NCBI GenBank assembly: GCA_021786575.1
Contig: JAJYMY010000001.1
Span: 124,001-188,000, forward strand
Length of the DNA stretch: 64,000 nt
Direction: 5' to 3'
From: an archaeon
GTDB taxonomy: Archaea > Thermoproteota > Nitrososphaeria > Nitrososphaerales > Gagatemarchaeaceae
Below are positions 1 through 7,701 of this stretch, one piece after another (the stretch's first letter is position 1; the number at the start of each line of letters is the position of its first letter). The notes under the pieces are model-generated. The model had not been told where the DNA came from. It made no database searches and was given only the letters and a program-made list of their open reading frames with translations. Made by a program: the position numbers and the translations under genes.

Positions 1-919
1 ATGCCCACTCCCTCTCCACTTGCGCCTTGAAAGCGAGCTCGTGGCGGGTCAGGACGAGCTTCTCCAGGTCCCTGTGGGCGTCTATGATGACCGACGCCGC
101 TGGGCATTCGTAGACTTCGCGCGACTTTATCCCCACCAATCTGTCTTCGATGTGGTCTATCCTCCCGACGCCGTGCGAGCCTGCGAGCTCATTCACGTAG
201 CTGACCAGCGCGAGGGGATCCATGGCCCTTCCGTCGACCCTCGTGGGGACCCCCTCCCTGAAGCCGAGCTCCAGGTACCCGGGCTCGTTCGGCGCTTCCT
301 CGGGGGAGGCGGTCCATTCGAAGGCGTCCTCTGGCGGCTCTGTCCCGGGATTCTCGAGGGGTCCGCTTTCCACAGACCTTCCCCATATGTTCTGGTCGAC
401 GCTGAATATCGACTTCGATGGTTTGACCGGGAGCCCGCGCTCCTGGGCGTAGGCGATCTCCTCGTCCCTGCTCATGTTCCACTCGCGGACGGGGGCTATG
501 ACCTGCAGGGACGGGTTCATCGCCCTCACCGTAACGTCGATCCTCACCTGGTCGTTCCCCTTCCCCGTGCAGCCGTGGGCAACCGCGTCGGCGCCTTCCT
601 TCTCGGCCACCTCGACGAGCTTCTTCGCGATGAGGGGCCGTCCCAGGGCGGTGCTGAGGGGGTACTTCCCTTCGTAGAGGGCGTTGGCCTTGATCGACGG
701 GAAGACGTAGTCCCTGATGAATTCATCCTTGGCGTCTATGGTGTAATGATTCCTGGCGCCGATCTCTCTAGAGCGCTTCGCGACATCTGCCATATCGTCC
801 CTCTGACCGAGATCGAGCGTGACAGTGACGACCTCGGCGTCGTACTTCTCCTGGAGCCACTTGACGGACACGGAGGTGTCAAGGCCTCCGGAGAACGCGA
901 GAGCAACGGTTCGGCGCAA
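1..919 (-). CDS. argG: Argininosuccinate synthase, 3' end cut by window edge
   Basis: Joins citrulline and aspartate with ATP to give argininosuccinate in cytosolic arginine synthesis. Reading the minus strand from a TTG at 919 gives an N-terminus with the PP-loop motif SGGLDTS, followed by family sequence such as HGCTGKGNDQVR and WNMSRDEEIAYA. About 306 residues are present of the usual 390-410, so the C-terminal part lies outside the window. I chose TTG919 because it lies just before the PP-loop and about 32 nt after a strong TATA box, which fits a leaderless or short-leader transcript. It is divergent from the ACT-domain gene, with an inverted-repeat cluster between them. Confidence 0.93.
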   Translation of the reverse strand, partial: MRRTVALAFSGGLDTSVSVKWLQEKYDAEVVTVTLDLGQRDDMADVAKRSREIGARNHYTIDAKDEFIRDYVFPSIKANALYEGKYPLSTALGRPLIAKKLVEVAEKEGADAVAHGCTGKGNDQVRIDVTVRAMNPSLQVIAPVREWNMSRDEEIAYAQERGLPVKPSKSIFSVDQNIWGRSVESGPLENPGTEPPEDAFEWTASPEEAPNEPGYLELGFREGVPTRVDGRAMDPLALVSYVNELAGSHGVGRIDHIEDRLVGIKSREVYECPAASVIIDAHRDLEKLVLTRHELAFKAQVEREWA

Positions 920-946
920 ACTTCGTGACGGACGGCCTGAACAACG

Positions 947-955
947 CTTTTATAG
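947..955 (-). promoter_or_regulatory. TATA box of argG
   Basis: On the minus strand this reads CTATAAAAG, a strong archaeal TATA box. It lies about 30 nt upstream of the chosen argG TTG start, the spacing expected for a near-leaderless archaeal transcript. Confidence 0.65.
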
Positions 956-978
956 ATTTTGGACAGGATAGCTTCGTT

Positions 979-1006
979 TTGGTCAAACATGACCAAAAAT
1001 TGGTCA
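979..1006. promoter_or_regulatory. Triple TTGGTCA/TGACCAA operator between argG and ACT-domain gene
   Basis: Three perfect 7-bp half-sites lie in a row: TTGGTCA at 979-985, its inverse TGACCAA at 990-996, and TTGGTCA again at 1000-1006. They form two overlapping inverted repeats with 4-nt and 3-nt spacers. The cluster sits just upstream of the argG TATA box and just before the ATG of the divergent ACT-domain gene, so a bound regulator could control both. The regulator is not identified. Confidence 0.6.
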
Positions 1007-1020
1007 AAACGGCCTCTGTC

Positions 1021-1686
1021 ATGAAAGCGGTCAGAGAAGAGGTGGACTCGGACCTCTCCGTCCAGGACGCCCTCGCGAGGGACTACGCGAACCTTAGCGC
1101 CCTCGCCAGGATGCTTGCCCCTAGGGTGGCGGCCAGGACCGGGAGGGGGGCGAAGGGGGTGAGCGAGGTGGGGGTCGCAACAGCCCTCAAGCGCCTCCGG
1201 GGTTCGTATTCGCCGGCCCCTCCGAAGGTGAGCAGGGTGCTCGCGGGGAGCGTAGTCAACGTAAGGACTCACGTCTCCAGGATATCCGTGGAGAAGACAA
1301 AGCGGACCCTTCAGGTCGTCGGCGTGCTGCTCTCAGGCAACCACGAGGATTTCATCCAGGTGTCGGAGTCGCTCTCGTCCATCACGCTAATCTTCGACCA
1401 GAGACTCCACCGGATGGTCAAGAAGGCGCTCGGGAACGCCGAGATACTTGACGAAGGGGAGGAGGGGGCGGCCATAACGGTCCACAGCCCCGAGGACATA
1501 GTCACCACGCCTGGGTGCGTCAGCGCGCTCTACAACCAGCTGTTCAGGAAGAAGGTGAACGTCGAGGATACGGTCAGTTGCTTCACCGACACCATCATGG
1601 TGGTAGGGATGAAAGACGCGAGTAGGGCCTTCGAGGCTATGACCGAGCTGGTGGGCGAAGAGCAGAGGAGGCTCGGCGAGGAGTGA
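1021..1686 (+). CDS. Conserved archaeal protein with C-terminal ACT-like domain
   Basis: 222 residues from ATG1021; the frame stays open upstream to 925, but that stretch holds the argG promoter and operator half-sites, so I prefer the ATG. The N-terminal ~70 residues are helical and basic. The C-terminal ~60 (from SPEDIVTTPGCVSALY to SRAFEAMTEL) have the shape of an ACT domain, a fold that often senses amino acids. Divergent from argG and overlapping the start of the nitrilase gene by 4 nt. A role as an arginine-linked regulator is my inference; it could equally be an enzyme accessory protein. Confidence 0.6.
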   Translation: MKAVREEVDSDLSVQDALARDYANLSALARMLAPRVAARTGRGAKGVSEVGVATALKRLRGSYSPAPPKVSRVLAGSVVNVRTHVSRISVEKTKRTLQVVGVLLSGNHEDFIQVSESLSSITLIFDQRLHRMVKKALGNAEILDEGEEGAAITVHSPEDIVTTPGCVSALYNQLFRKKVNVEDTVSCFTDTIMVVGMKDASRAFEAMTELVGEEQRRLGEE

Positions 1687-2495
1687 GGTTGAACACTGGA
1701 CCGCAGGGGAGGACGGGGGACCATGTCATTAAGGTCACGGTCTGCGAGATGCCCGACGAGAGGTCTGCGTTCGGGCTCTGGTGGGAGCGTCTCGGGGCGC
1801 ACGCAAAGCACGAGGGGAGCGACCTAGCGCTCCTCCCCGAGATGCCGTTTTCCGGGTGGTTGTTCGCCGACCCGAAGTTCGGCCGAGCTGCGTGGGACGA
1901 CTCAGTCGAAGCGCACAGGCGATGGATTGAGAGGATCCCCGAGCTCGGGGTGGCCATCGTCGCCGGGTCTAGGCCGGTTGAAGTCCGCGGGAGGAGGTTC
2001 AACGAAGGCTTCGTGCAGACCGCCGACGGGATGACAGGAGAGCACAGGAAGCGCAATCTCCCTGACCAGCCCGGCTTCTACGAAGCCTCATGGTACGTGC
2101 GTGGAGGTAAGAGGTTCTCCGTCTTTGAAGTACACGGCTGGAAGATCGGTTTCCTCATCTGTAGCGACCTCTGGTCGGTCTGGAACGCGAGAGCCTATGG
2201 GAAGCGTGGCGCTGATGCGATACTGGTCCCCAGGGCCACGGGGCTCGGCGTCGACAAGTGGCTCGCGGGCGGAAGGACAGCGGCGGTGGTGTCTGGCGCG
2301 TACTGCCTTTCATCGAACAGGTCGGGGGGAGTCGGCGACGCTAGGTTCGGGGGGATGGGGTGGGCCGTGGACCCTGATGGTGAGGTCCTCGGGATTACGA
2401 CCCCCGACGAGCCGTTCGCGACCGTGGAGTTGGACATGAGGAAGGCGCGGAAGGCGAAGAAGACGTACCCAAGGGACGCATTCGGAGAAGACTAG
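1683..2495 (+). CDS. Carbon-nitrogen hydrolase (nitrilase superfamily)
   Basis: Hydrolyses a C-N bond, probably an amide or N-carbamoyl group; the substrate cannot be told from sequence. The Glu-Lys-Cys triad is visible: Glu about 53 in LLPEMPF, Lys in EHRKRN, and Cys in FLICSDLW. Length (270 residues) is normal for the family. GTG1683 overlaps the upstream stop codon; a start slightly further in, near the VIKVTVCEM strand, is also possible because the first ~14 residues do not look conserved. Translationally coupled to the ACT-domain gene and convergent with ftsY (4-nt 3' overlap). Confidence 0.85.
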   Translation: MRLNTGPQGRTGDHVIKVTVCEMPDERSAFGLWWERLGAHAKHEGSDLALLPEMPFSGWLFADPKFGRAAWDDSVEAHRRWIERIPELGVAIVAGSRPVEVRGRRFNEGFVQTADGMTGEHRKRNLPDQPGFYEASWYVRGGKRFSVFEVHGWKIGFLICSDLWSVWNARAYGKRGADAILVPRATGLGVDKWLAGGRTAAVVSGAYCLSSNRSGGVGDARFGGMGWAVDPDGEVLGITTPDEPFATVELDMRKARKAKKTYPRDAFGED

Positions 2496-3400
2496 CGCCC
2501 CATCAGAGAGTTCAGGAAAGCTTTGGCGTCGAAGGGGGAGAGGTCGTCGTATCCTTGGCCCACGCCAAGGAAGAGGACGGGCTTGCCCGTCGTGTAGACT
2601 ATTGACAGGGCGGCCCCGCCCCTGACGTCTGCGTCAGCCTTTGTCAGGATCGCCCCGTCGAATCCGACGTGCCGGTTGAAGAGCGCGGCCTGGGAGACAG
2701 CGTCGTTCCCGGTCAGGGCGTCAGCCACGAAGATTCGGAAGTCAGGCTTGACCACCCTGGCTATCTTTGCCATCTCTTCCATCAGGTTCTGGTTCGTCTG
2801 CATCCTACCGGCCGTGTCTATCAGGAGGCAATCCACGTGGTGCGCTCTAGCGTAAAGGACGCCGTCGCGGCCTACCGCTGCCGGATCAGCTCCATAGCCC
2901 TGCGCGACGACCTTGAGTGAGAGCCTGTCTGCGTGCTCCGACAGCTGCTCGATGGCACCAGGCCGATGGGTGTCGCCGGCCGCGCAGACGACGGAAAGCC
3001 CGTTCTTCTTCAGGTAGTGGGCAAACTTGGCCACCGTCGTCGTCTTGCCGGTGCCGTTGATCCCCAGGAAGAGGATGACGTAGGGCTCGCCCGTCTTCGC
3101 CTTGTCTCTGACATTGGACACGATGTCGACGGTCCCTGCCCGTGCGAACGCTGACTCCAGGGAAGCGTTCAGCCGTTCCCCGACCACCTCCCCCGTGTCG
3201 ACTGAGCGGTCTACCTTCGTCCCCTCCAGGGTCTTCTGCACCTCTGCGGTGAGGGCTTCGGCGACAGTCTGCGCCACGTCGCTCTCGATCAGCGAAATCT
3301 GGAAGTCGAAGATCACGCTGTCGAAGTCGCGACCGCTGAGCTGCTTTTCCCTTACGGCGCTGGTTATCGAGGAGAATGCCTGCTTCAGCCTGTCGAACAA
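2492..3400 (-). CDS. ftsY: Signal recognition particle receptor FtsY
   Basis: GTPase that docks the SRP-ribosome complex at the membrane. 302 residues form the N domain (about 1-95) and the G domain, with P-loop GINGTGKTTT, the DTHRPGA segment, G3 DTAGR and G4 TKAD. The acidic A domain of bacterial FtsY is short or absent, as in many archaea. It is the last gene of the minus-strand run that starts with rps19e, 4 nt after prefoldin; this ribosomal-protein/prefoldin/FtsY order is common in archaea. Confidence 0.96.
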   Translation of the reverse strand: MFDRLKQAFSSITSAVREKQLSGRDFDSVIFDFQISLIESDVAQTVAEALTAEVQKTLEGTKVDRSVDTGEVVGERLNASLESAFARAGTVDIVSNVRDKAKTGEPYVILFLGINGTGKTTTVAKFAHYLKKNGLSVVCAAGDTHRPGAIEQLSEHADRLSLKVVAQGYGADPAAVGRDGVLYARAHHVDCLLIDTAGRMQTNQNLMEEMAKIARVVKPDFRIFVADALTGNDAVSQAALFNRHVGFDGAILTKADADVRGGAALSIVYTTGKPVLFLGVGQGYDDLSPFDAKAFLNSLMGR

Positions 3401-3404
3401 GGAG

Positions 3405-3836
3405 CTACCCCTGCTGGCTGCGGGTCACGAGGCTGTTCAGCAAGTCCCTGTCCGAGTTCAGCCTCTGAGCTATCTCGTTCCTCTGGTTGACTATCGATAC
3501 TAGCGTCTTCTCGATGTCTCTCCCCCTCTCCTCGAGAATCGCCACCGCCTCCTCCCTCGATTTCTCCACCACGACGTTGGCGCCTATGCTCACGAGTACC
3601 CGGTCAGTCTCAGGAGGGCTCGACCTGAGCATGATGCCTCCGCCTGCCTGGATGAGCACCTCGCCGGAGCTCTGGCCGGACAACCCCTTTATGGCGTCGA
3701 GGGCGGCCCGCCCTTCGAGCATCGCCCTCTCGAGCAGGTTCTGCCTCGCCGAGAGCTCGTTGTAGGTCCCCTCGAGGACCCTTATCTCGACGACCAGGGC
3801 GTTGACCGTGTCCTCGGCAGTGGAAAGCTCGCTCAT
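3405..3836 (-). CDS. pfdA: Prefoldin alpha subunit
   Basis: Hexameric chaperone subunit that holds unfolded proteins between two long coiled coils. 143 residues with an N-terminal coiled coil (about 5-50), a small beta hairpin region with GGGIML, and a C-terminal coiled coil (about 95-140), the expected prefoldin alpha pattern. Lies 4 nt before ftsY and 12 nt after eif6 in the same operon. Confidence 0.9.
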   Translation of the reverse strand: MSELSTAEDTVNALVVEIRVLEGTYNELSARQNLLERAMLEGRAALDAIKGLSGQSSGEVLIQAGGGIMLRSSPPETDRVLVSIGANVVVEKSREEAVAILEERGRDIEKTLVSIVNQRNEIAQRLNSDRDLLNSLVTRSQQG

Positions 3837-3848
3837 CCCGGTTACACT

Positions 3849-4514
3849 TCAAACGCTCAGAGCGCGCGTTATAAACACGAGCTCCGGTCCGGTCGTCTGG
3901 CTCCCAGCGACGGCGTTATGCGAGTTGGCCACCAGGCCGGAGGAGACGAAGGGGACTCCGCTGTTGACGGAAGTAGGATAAGCGTCCACCCCCAGCACGG
4001 AACCTATTCTGGAGACTTCGGCTTCGTCCAGGCCAGGATACACCGCGGCTCCGCGGTTGGTCGCCACAGCCAGGGAGCCAACCTGGTAGTACTCGCCTAT
4101 GGGGCCCTGGTGGACCTCTGTCCCAAGGACGTCCCTGACTTGGAGCAGAGCTCTTTGGTCCAGGACGGGGGAAGCCAAGGCTCTCTTGTCGTTGGCCACG
4201 ACGAGGTTCCCCACCGCCGTGAGCTTCGACTCAAGCCGAGAGACGTTGAGTCCCGTCGCGGCCCTGATCTCCCTGATCTCGGCGTCTTCTGCCAGCCTAG
4301 ACACAATGACCCCGTTCCCGTTCATGGTCGCGAGAGCCCCCAGCAGCCTGGACTCGCCGATCGACGTGGGGACGGCCGAGACATGGAGGCGTTCGCAGAG
4401 CTTGTCGGACTTCGTCTGCGCGAGTCCCTTGGGAACCAGCAGGAACCTATCGCTGGCCCGCATGAAGATCCCTATGTTGGGGCTCCGGTAGATGTCCATC
4501 AGGTAGAGACCCAT
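3849..4514 (-). CDS. eif6: Translation initiation factor 6 (aIF6)
   Basis: Binds the large ribosomal subunit and blocks premature joining with the small subunit. 221 residues with the fivefold pseudo-repeat of the family; recognisable stretches include SPNIGIFMRASD, VIVSRLAED and the repeated NRGAAVYPGL-type units. Start ATG4514 gives the family N-terminus a short distance upstream; ATG4499 (MDIYRSPNIG) is an alternative. Sits between L31e and prefoldin, all on the minus strand. Confidence 0.93.
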   Translation of the reverse strand: MGLYLMDIYRSPNIGIFMRASDRFLLVPKGLAQTKSDKLCERLHVSAVPTSIGESRLLGALATMNGNGVIVSRLAEDAEIREIRAATGLNVSRLESKLTAVGNLVVANDKRALASPVLDQRALLQVRDVLGTEVHQGPIGEYYQVGSLAVATNRGAAVYPGLDEAEVSRIGSVLGVDAYPTSVNSGVPFVSSGLVANSHNAVAGSQTTGPELVFITRALSV

Positions 4515-4518
4515 CGGG

Positions 4519-4800
4519 TCACACTTGTTCTGACTCTGGGAGGCTGACCGTGACGACGCCGTCCTCGTCTCTCTCCATCTCGAGGGTGATGCGCCGAGGC
4601 GGGTGCTTGATCCCCCTTGCCCAGAGGAGTTCGTTGACCTCGGTGCCTATGCTGACCTGGCGCGCCTTCATGTGACGCGTCGCAAAGTCCCGGATGACCG
4701 CCACGGCCTTCTTCGCCCTCCTGTACGGAGGCGCCTCATAGACCACGCCCAGCGGTACGACATAGGTGCGGGTCAGCTCGTCCATCCTCTCTTCAGACAT
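4519..4800 (-). CDS. rpl31e: Large-subunit ribosomal protein L31e
   Basis: 93 residues, the usual archaeal length. RTYVVPLG near the N-terminus and the RAKKAVAVIRDFATRHMK helix are typical of L31e, which sits near the peptide exit tunnel. Part of the L39e-L31e-eIF6 run, a long-standing archaeal gene order. Confidence 0.95.
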   Translation of the reverse strand: MSEERMDELTRTYVVPLGVVYEAPPYRRAKKAVAVIRDFATRHMKARQVSIGTEVNELLWARGIKHPPRRITLEMERDEDGVVTVSLPESEQV

Positions 4801-4806
4801 TCATGG

Positions 4807-4965
4807 TCACCTGAGCTTCAGCTTTCGCTGCCTCCAGTGTCTCCGCTTGGGGTTCGACCTTACTTTCCTGTTGGTCTTGACTATGACCCAGGTAGGCACA
4901 GACCGCGCCTGCCTCCCTGCTTTCATGATCCTGTTCTTCTTCGAGGTATCCTTTACCCTTGCCAA
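4807..4965 (-). CDS. rpl39e: Large-subunit ribosomal protein L39e (52 residues)
   Basis: Translating the minus strand from a TTG at 4965 gives a very basic 52-residue protein with the hallmark L39e segments [20 protein letters not shown] and [11 protein letters not shown]39e lines the peptide exit tunnel. It is shorter than common gene-calling cut-offs and uses TTG, so it is easily missed. It begins 1 nt after the PDCD5 stop and ends 6 nt before L31e. Confidence 0.95.
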   Translation of the reverse strand: MARVKDTSKKNRIMKAGRQARSVPTWVIVKTNRKVRSNPKRRHWRQRKLKLR

Positions 4966-4966
4966 C

Positions 4967-5239
4967 TCAGATCCTCCTTATCTTGATCTCCCGCTTCTTC
5001 TCTTGGAGGGCTCCGAGCATCTGCTTGACCTGCTCGTCGTCGACTGGTTTGCGGAGCTTTCCTGACGAAGCCAGCTGGATGACGTACTCTTCGACCGACC
5101 CTGCGAGGTCGGGCCTCACCATCTTCACGTTGGCCAGGCGCTGCCTAGCGTCGGACGTGAGGGCCATCCTCAGGGCCGCCTCCCTCATCATCTTCCGGTC
5201 CGCGGCTTCCTTGTCGGGCTGCTTCTGTTGCTCGGCCAT
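4967..5239 (-). CDS. PDCD5-like DNA-binding protein (TFAR19 family)
   Basis: 90 residues from ATG5239, the usual length of the archaeal family whose human relative is PDCD5. The three-helix core is seen as [40 protein letters not shown] and a basic C-terminal tail [10 protein letters not shown]. Family members bind DNA in archaea, but the cellular role is not settled. Flanked by S19e (2-nt gap) and L39e (1-nt gap) in the operon. An in-frame upstream extension exists but overlaps S19e. Confidence 0.9.
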   Translation of the reverse strand: MAEQQKQPDKEAADRKMMREAALRMALTSDARQRLANVKMVRPDLAGSVEEYVIQLASSGKLRKPVDDEQVKQMLGALQEKKREIKIRRI

Positions 5240-5241
5240 GC

Positions 5242-5694
5242 CTAGGCGTACCTCTCGAGTCCCTTCTTCTCCTTGCTCAGCTCCAGTAACAGCCCGTTGC
5301 TGATCTTGTCTAGCGTAGCGCGTCCCTTGGAGGTGAGCACCCTCCCCTGGGGCGTCTTCGAGACCAGCTCCGCCTGTTCCAGCTGCTTCAGTATCAAGCG
5401 GATGGACGACCCGCCGGCGTCCCTGTGGTGCTTTGGGAAATAGTGCAGCGCTTTGCTCCCGCCGTAGGCGCGCTCCAGGTCGCTCAGCCCCACCGGGCCG
5501 TGGAGGTATACCTTGCGCAGCAAGGAGGCGGCCCTTGTGAACCACCAGTCGGGGCTGGCCGGGGGGCGCTCGGCGTGGGAGCCGGTCTTGACGAACCTCG
5601 CCCAGTCGGGCATCTGGACGGACGGGACCGACTTCATCTGCTCCGCTAGGGCGGAGATGAGCTTCCCTGACGGGACGTCGCGTGCGCTAACCAT
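5242..5694 (-). CDS. rps19e: Small-subunit ribosomal protein S19e
   Basis: 150 residues with family segments DWWFTRAASLLRKVYL, YGGSKALHYFPKHHRDAGGS and a winged-helix-like C-terminal half. Needed for late maturation of the small subunit. First gene of the minus-strand translation operon; a TATA-like box and a palindrome lie just upstream. Confidence 0.95.
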   Translation of the reverse strand: MVSARDVPSGKLISALAEQMKSVPSVQMPDWARFVKTGSHAERPPASPDWWFTRAASLLRKVYLHGPVGLSDLERAYGGSKALHYFPKHHRDAGGSSIRLILKQLEQAELVSKTPQGRVLTSKGRATLDKISNGLLLELSKEKKGLERYA

Positions 5695-5698
5695 AACG

Positions 5699-5743
5699 TT
5701 TCACGTGGTGAAATTTTGAGCCTCGGCCTACAGTATTTAAGTT
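5699..5743 (-). promoter_or_regulatory. Promoter of the S19e-FtsY operon with palindrome
   Basis: The minus strand reads AACTTAAATAC (about 5733-5743), a TATA-like box overlapping the 3' end of rnp4, followed by the perfect palindrome TTTCACGTGGTGAAA (5699-5713) ending 4 nt before the S19e ATG. The palindrome lies at or just after the expected transcription start, so it could be an operator. Functional use is inferred. Confidence 0.4.
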
Positions 5744-6045
5744 TCCTCGACCACTTTTCGGTTCAGGTGGCCGCAGTCGAGGCAGGTCACCCGGACCATG
5801 GTCGGCTTCCCATGGCCGAGGCGCACCCTGGCGTTGACCCCCGGGACGAGGAGGCCTTTGCACCCGCGGCAAGTGAAGGACCGGAGGTGCGGCTCCAGTC
5901 GGATGTTGAACTTGAGCTTCACCTTCCTGGCAAGGGCGGCTTGGGCCCGGGCCATGGCGGGGTCGGTGTGGGAGAGGTCGATGGCGGACTCGATGAGCAT
6001 GCTCACCACGGTGGCCGCCTCCTCCTTCGCGCTTCGCCGCTTCAC
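5737..6045 (-). CDS. rnp4: RNase P protein component 4 (Rpp21/Rpr2)
   Basis: Zinc-binding subunit of archaeal RNase P, which trims tRNA 5' leaders. 102 residues: N-terminal helices, then the four-cysteine zinc ribbon formed by CRGC and CLDC. The basic strand between them (VNARVRLGHGKPTMVRV) fits the family. Divergent from nep1, 43 nt before the S19e start. Confidence 0.9.
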   Translation of the reverse strand: MKRRSAKEEAATVVSMLIESAIDLSHTDPAMARAQAALARKVKLKFNIRLEPHLRSFTCRGCKGLLVPGVNARVRLGHGKPTMVRVTCLDCGHLNRKVVEET

Positions 6046-6095
6046 GCCCCCCAGGGAGAGCGGAAGGTCTTAACAGTACGCCCAAGAGCGCGGAT

Positions 6096-6770
6096 GTGTT
6101 GCTTAGTTTCGTCCTTGCGGAGGCGGCGCTGGAGCTCGTCCCCAGAGAAATCTGGAGGCACCCGGCCGTGGCGTCAGATGCGAAGCGCAGGGGGAAGGAG
6201 CCGGGGAGGGTGCTCCTAGACAGGAGCTTCCACCACTCTGCGATGGCAAGGCTGAGCGAGCCGGGGAAGAGAGGGAGACCTGACCTAGTGCACGAGGCGT
6301 TGCTGAGCGTGACGGGGACGCCGCTTTACCTGGAAGGTGGGGTGAAGGTCTGGGTGCACACCTGCGGAGGGATGGCGGTAGAGATAGCAGAAAAGACCAG
6401 GGTCCCGAAGAACTACATCAGGTTCAGGGGGCTGATAGAGGAGGCGCTCGCAGGCGAATCAGAGGGTAGGCTGGTGCGGGTCAGGGTCGCGGGGATCAAG
6501 GAGCTGATCAGAGGTTTGCGACCAGAGAAGGTCTTCGGGTTGTCTGTCCTCGGGAGGAAGGGGACAGTTGAGTGGCTTGCGGCCGAGGTGGCAGCGCTGA
6601 AGGCCCCCGCGGTCGTGGTTGGAGGGTTCCCCAGAGGCCACTTCTCTGAAGAGACAATGGCGACGATAGACGAGTTGGTGAGGATCGACCCCACACCCCT
6701 GGAGGCGCATGTGGTGGCGGCGAGGGTGGTATATGAAATCGAGAAAGCCGAGGGGAGGTTCAACGATTAA
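6096..6770 (+). CDS. nep1: rRNA small subunit pseudouridine methyltransferase Nep1
   Basis: SPOUT-class enzyme that N1-methylates a pseudouridine in 16S-type rRNA. 224 residues with the N-terminal FVLAEAALELVP, the DRSFHHSAM segment, the RPDLVH motif, and the knot region near VVVGGFPRGHFS. GTG6096 gives the expected N-terminus. Divergent from rnp4; its stop lies 28 nt before tRNA-Gly. Confidence 0.93.
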   Translation: MLLSFVLAEAALELVPREIWRHPAVASDAKRRGKEPGRVLLDRSFHHSAMARLSEPGKRGRPDLVHEALLSVTGTPLYLEGGVKVWVHTCGGMAVEIAEKTRVPKNYIRFRGLIEEALAGESEGRLVRVRVAGIKELIRGLRPEKVFGLSVLGRKGTVEWLAAEVAALKAPAVVVGGFPRGHFSEETMATIDELVRIDPTPLEAHVVAARVVYEIEKAEGRFND

Positions 6771-6798
6771 AAACTCATGGTGGCGCTCGCCGGCCTGT

Positions 6799-6912
6799 GC
6801 GGTCGTCGTCCAGAGCGGGTCTCGGGGTCTTCGCACCCTGGCGCGCGGAGAGTCTGGTCCAGGACATCAGCCCTCCAAGCTGGTAACCCGGGTTCAAATC
6901 CCGGCGACCGCA
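6799..6912 (+). tRNA. tRNA-Gly(TCC) with a D-loop intron, target of element 1
   Basis: Acceptor GCGGTCG (6799-6805) pairs perfectly with CGACCGC (6905-6911), discriminator A6912. D-stem GTCC/GGAC (6808-6811, 6862-6865), anticodon stem TCAGC/GCTGG with loop CCTCCAA (6872-6878), T-arm CCGGG-TTCAAAT-CCCGG. Anticodon TCC. At 114 nt it is about 40 nt too long; the excess lies in the 50-nt D-loop (6812-6861), so a non-canonical intron there is likely. Position 33 is C instead of the nearly universal U, which is odd. The 3' CCA is not encoded. Confidence 0.8.
6870..6912 (+). repeat. attL: 43-bp direct repeat inside tRNA-Gly
   Basis: Perfect 43-bp match to 14437-14479, covering the tRNA from the anticodon stem to the discriminator base. 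The left copy completes the tRNA, so it is the host-restoring attachment end. Confidence 0.9.
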
Positions 6913-7153
6913 CAGTCTTCATAGCAGGGGTAGCGTCCGAAAGCACGGGCTGCACTGTTAATATTTTGTTAACAACCCTGTCTGCGACTGAGTTGGCTAG
7001 CTCTTCGACGACCTGCTTGTTTGTAATCACGCCCTCTGCCAACCCTCCCACCAGCTCTCCGAGGGTAGCGTAACCAAGCTGTGCTAACTTCTGGTTGAGG
7101 ACTGCAAGCTGCTCTTCAGTCACCCGCACTCCTACGGTACGCCAGTTGGCCAC
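6870..7153 (-). CDS. Integrase N-terminal fragment (IntN), split by integration
   Basis: From ATG7153 the minus strand encodes about 95 residues: MANWRTVGVRVTEEQLAVLN, a helical stretch, then the att-encoded RSPGFEPGLPAWRA. Beyond 6870 the open frame only runs back through host tRNA sequence and is not integrase. The att repeat is read in the same frame at the other end of the element, where it continues into the catalytic part (13581-14479). In a circular form the two would join to 95 + 284 = 379 residues, a normal integrase length. This is the partitioned-integrase arrangement known from SSV-type archaeal elements. Confidence 0.85.
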
Positions 7154-7297
7154 TGACCACTACCACGGCGTTGCTCAGGATGCCACTTATAGCCCTGGGC
7201 ACCCTGCTTCGAATGTAGATGCCACGTCAATCCATTGCTAGCTGACCGGGAATGTGGGCGTTTACTTAAATAGAGTATTCTAGAGCAATCTATTGAC

Positions 7298-7693
7298 TTG
7301 CCTTTCTGCTCGAGCTGCGGCAGAAACTACGAAGGAAGTCCCGCCTTCTGCCCTAACTGCGGCAAGGCGCTGCCTGCTGTGGCCATATTGACGACTGCGC
7401 AGACCCCTGCGCCACCTCAACGACTCGCGCATACTTCGCACGCCGGCAGGAACGCCGGTATCCTGATAGTTTTGCTGCTCTTCTTCTTTGTAGTGCCGAT
7501 TTTCCCATACACCTTCGCCTCTGGCTCGCTCCTCGGCGTCAACGTACAGTCAACTGGCGATATTTCACTGTCCTACATGCTTTTCCATTGTGGGATGGTG
7601 GTCAACCTGCAAGCCAGTGGGTCGTTCCTAGGCTACAGCGTTGCCAACTACAATGAAGGAAGTCCCGGATTTGTGTGTAATGGAAGTGGCTGA
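7298..7693 (+). CDS. Zinc-ribbon membrane protein
   Basis: 131 residues from TTG7298. A zinc ribbon (CSSCGRNYE...CPNCGKAL) occupies residues 1-25, followed by a linker, one strong membrane segment (about 52-72, ILIVLLLFFFVVPIFP) and a Gly/Ser-rich outer domain with two cysteines. Start chosen because the ribbon begins at once and a TATA-like TTAAATA lies about 30 nt upstream. Function unknown; first cargo gene after IntN, same strand as the two membrane proteins that follow. Confidence 0.7.
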   Translation: MPFCSSCGRNYEGSPAFCPNCGKALPAVAILTTAQTPAPPQRLAHTSHAGRNAGILIVLLLFFFVVPIFPYTFASGSLLGVNVQSTGDISLSYMLFHCGMVVNLQASGSFLGYSVANYNEGSPGFVCNGSG

Positions 7694-7701
7694 ATGACCT
7701 C

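Noticed and set aside
20-928. Long plus-strand open frame at the left edge
   Set aside because: It is the antisense shadow of argG; the minus strand shows clear family motifs.
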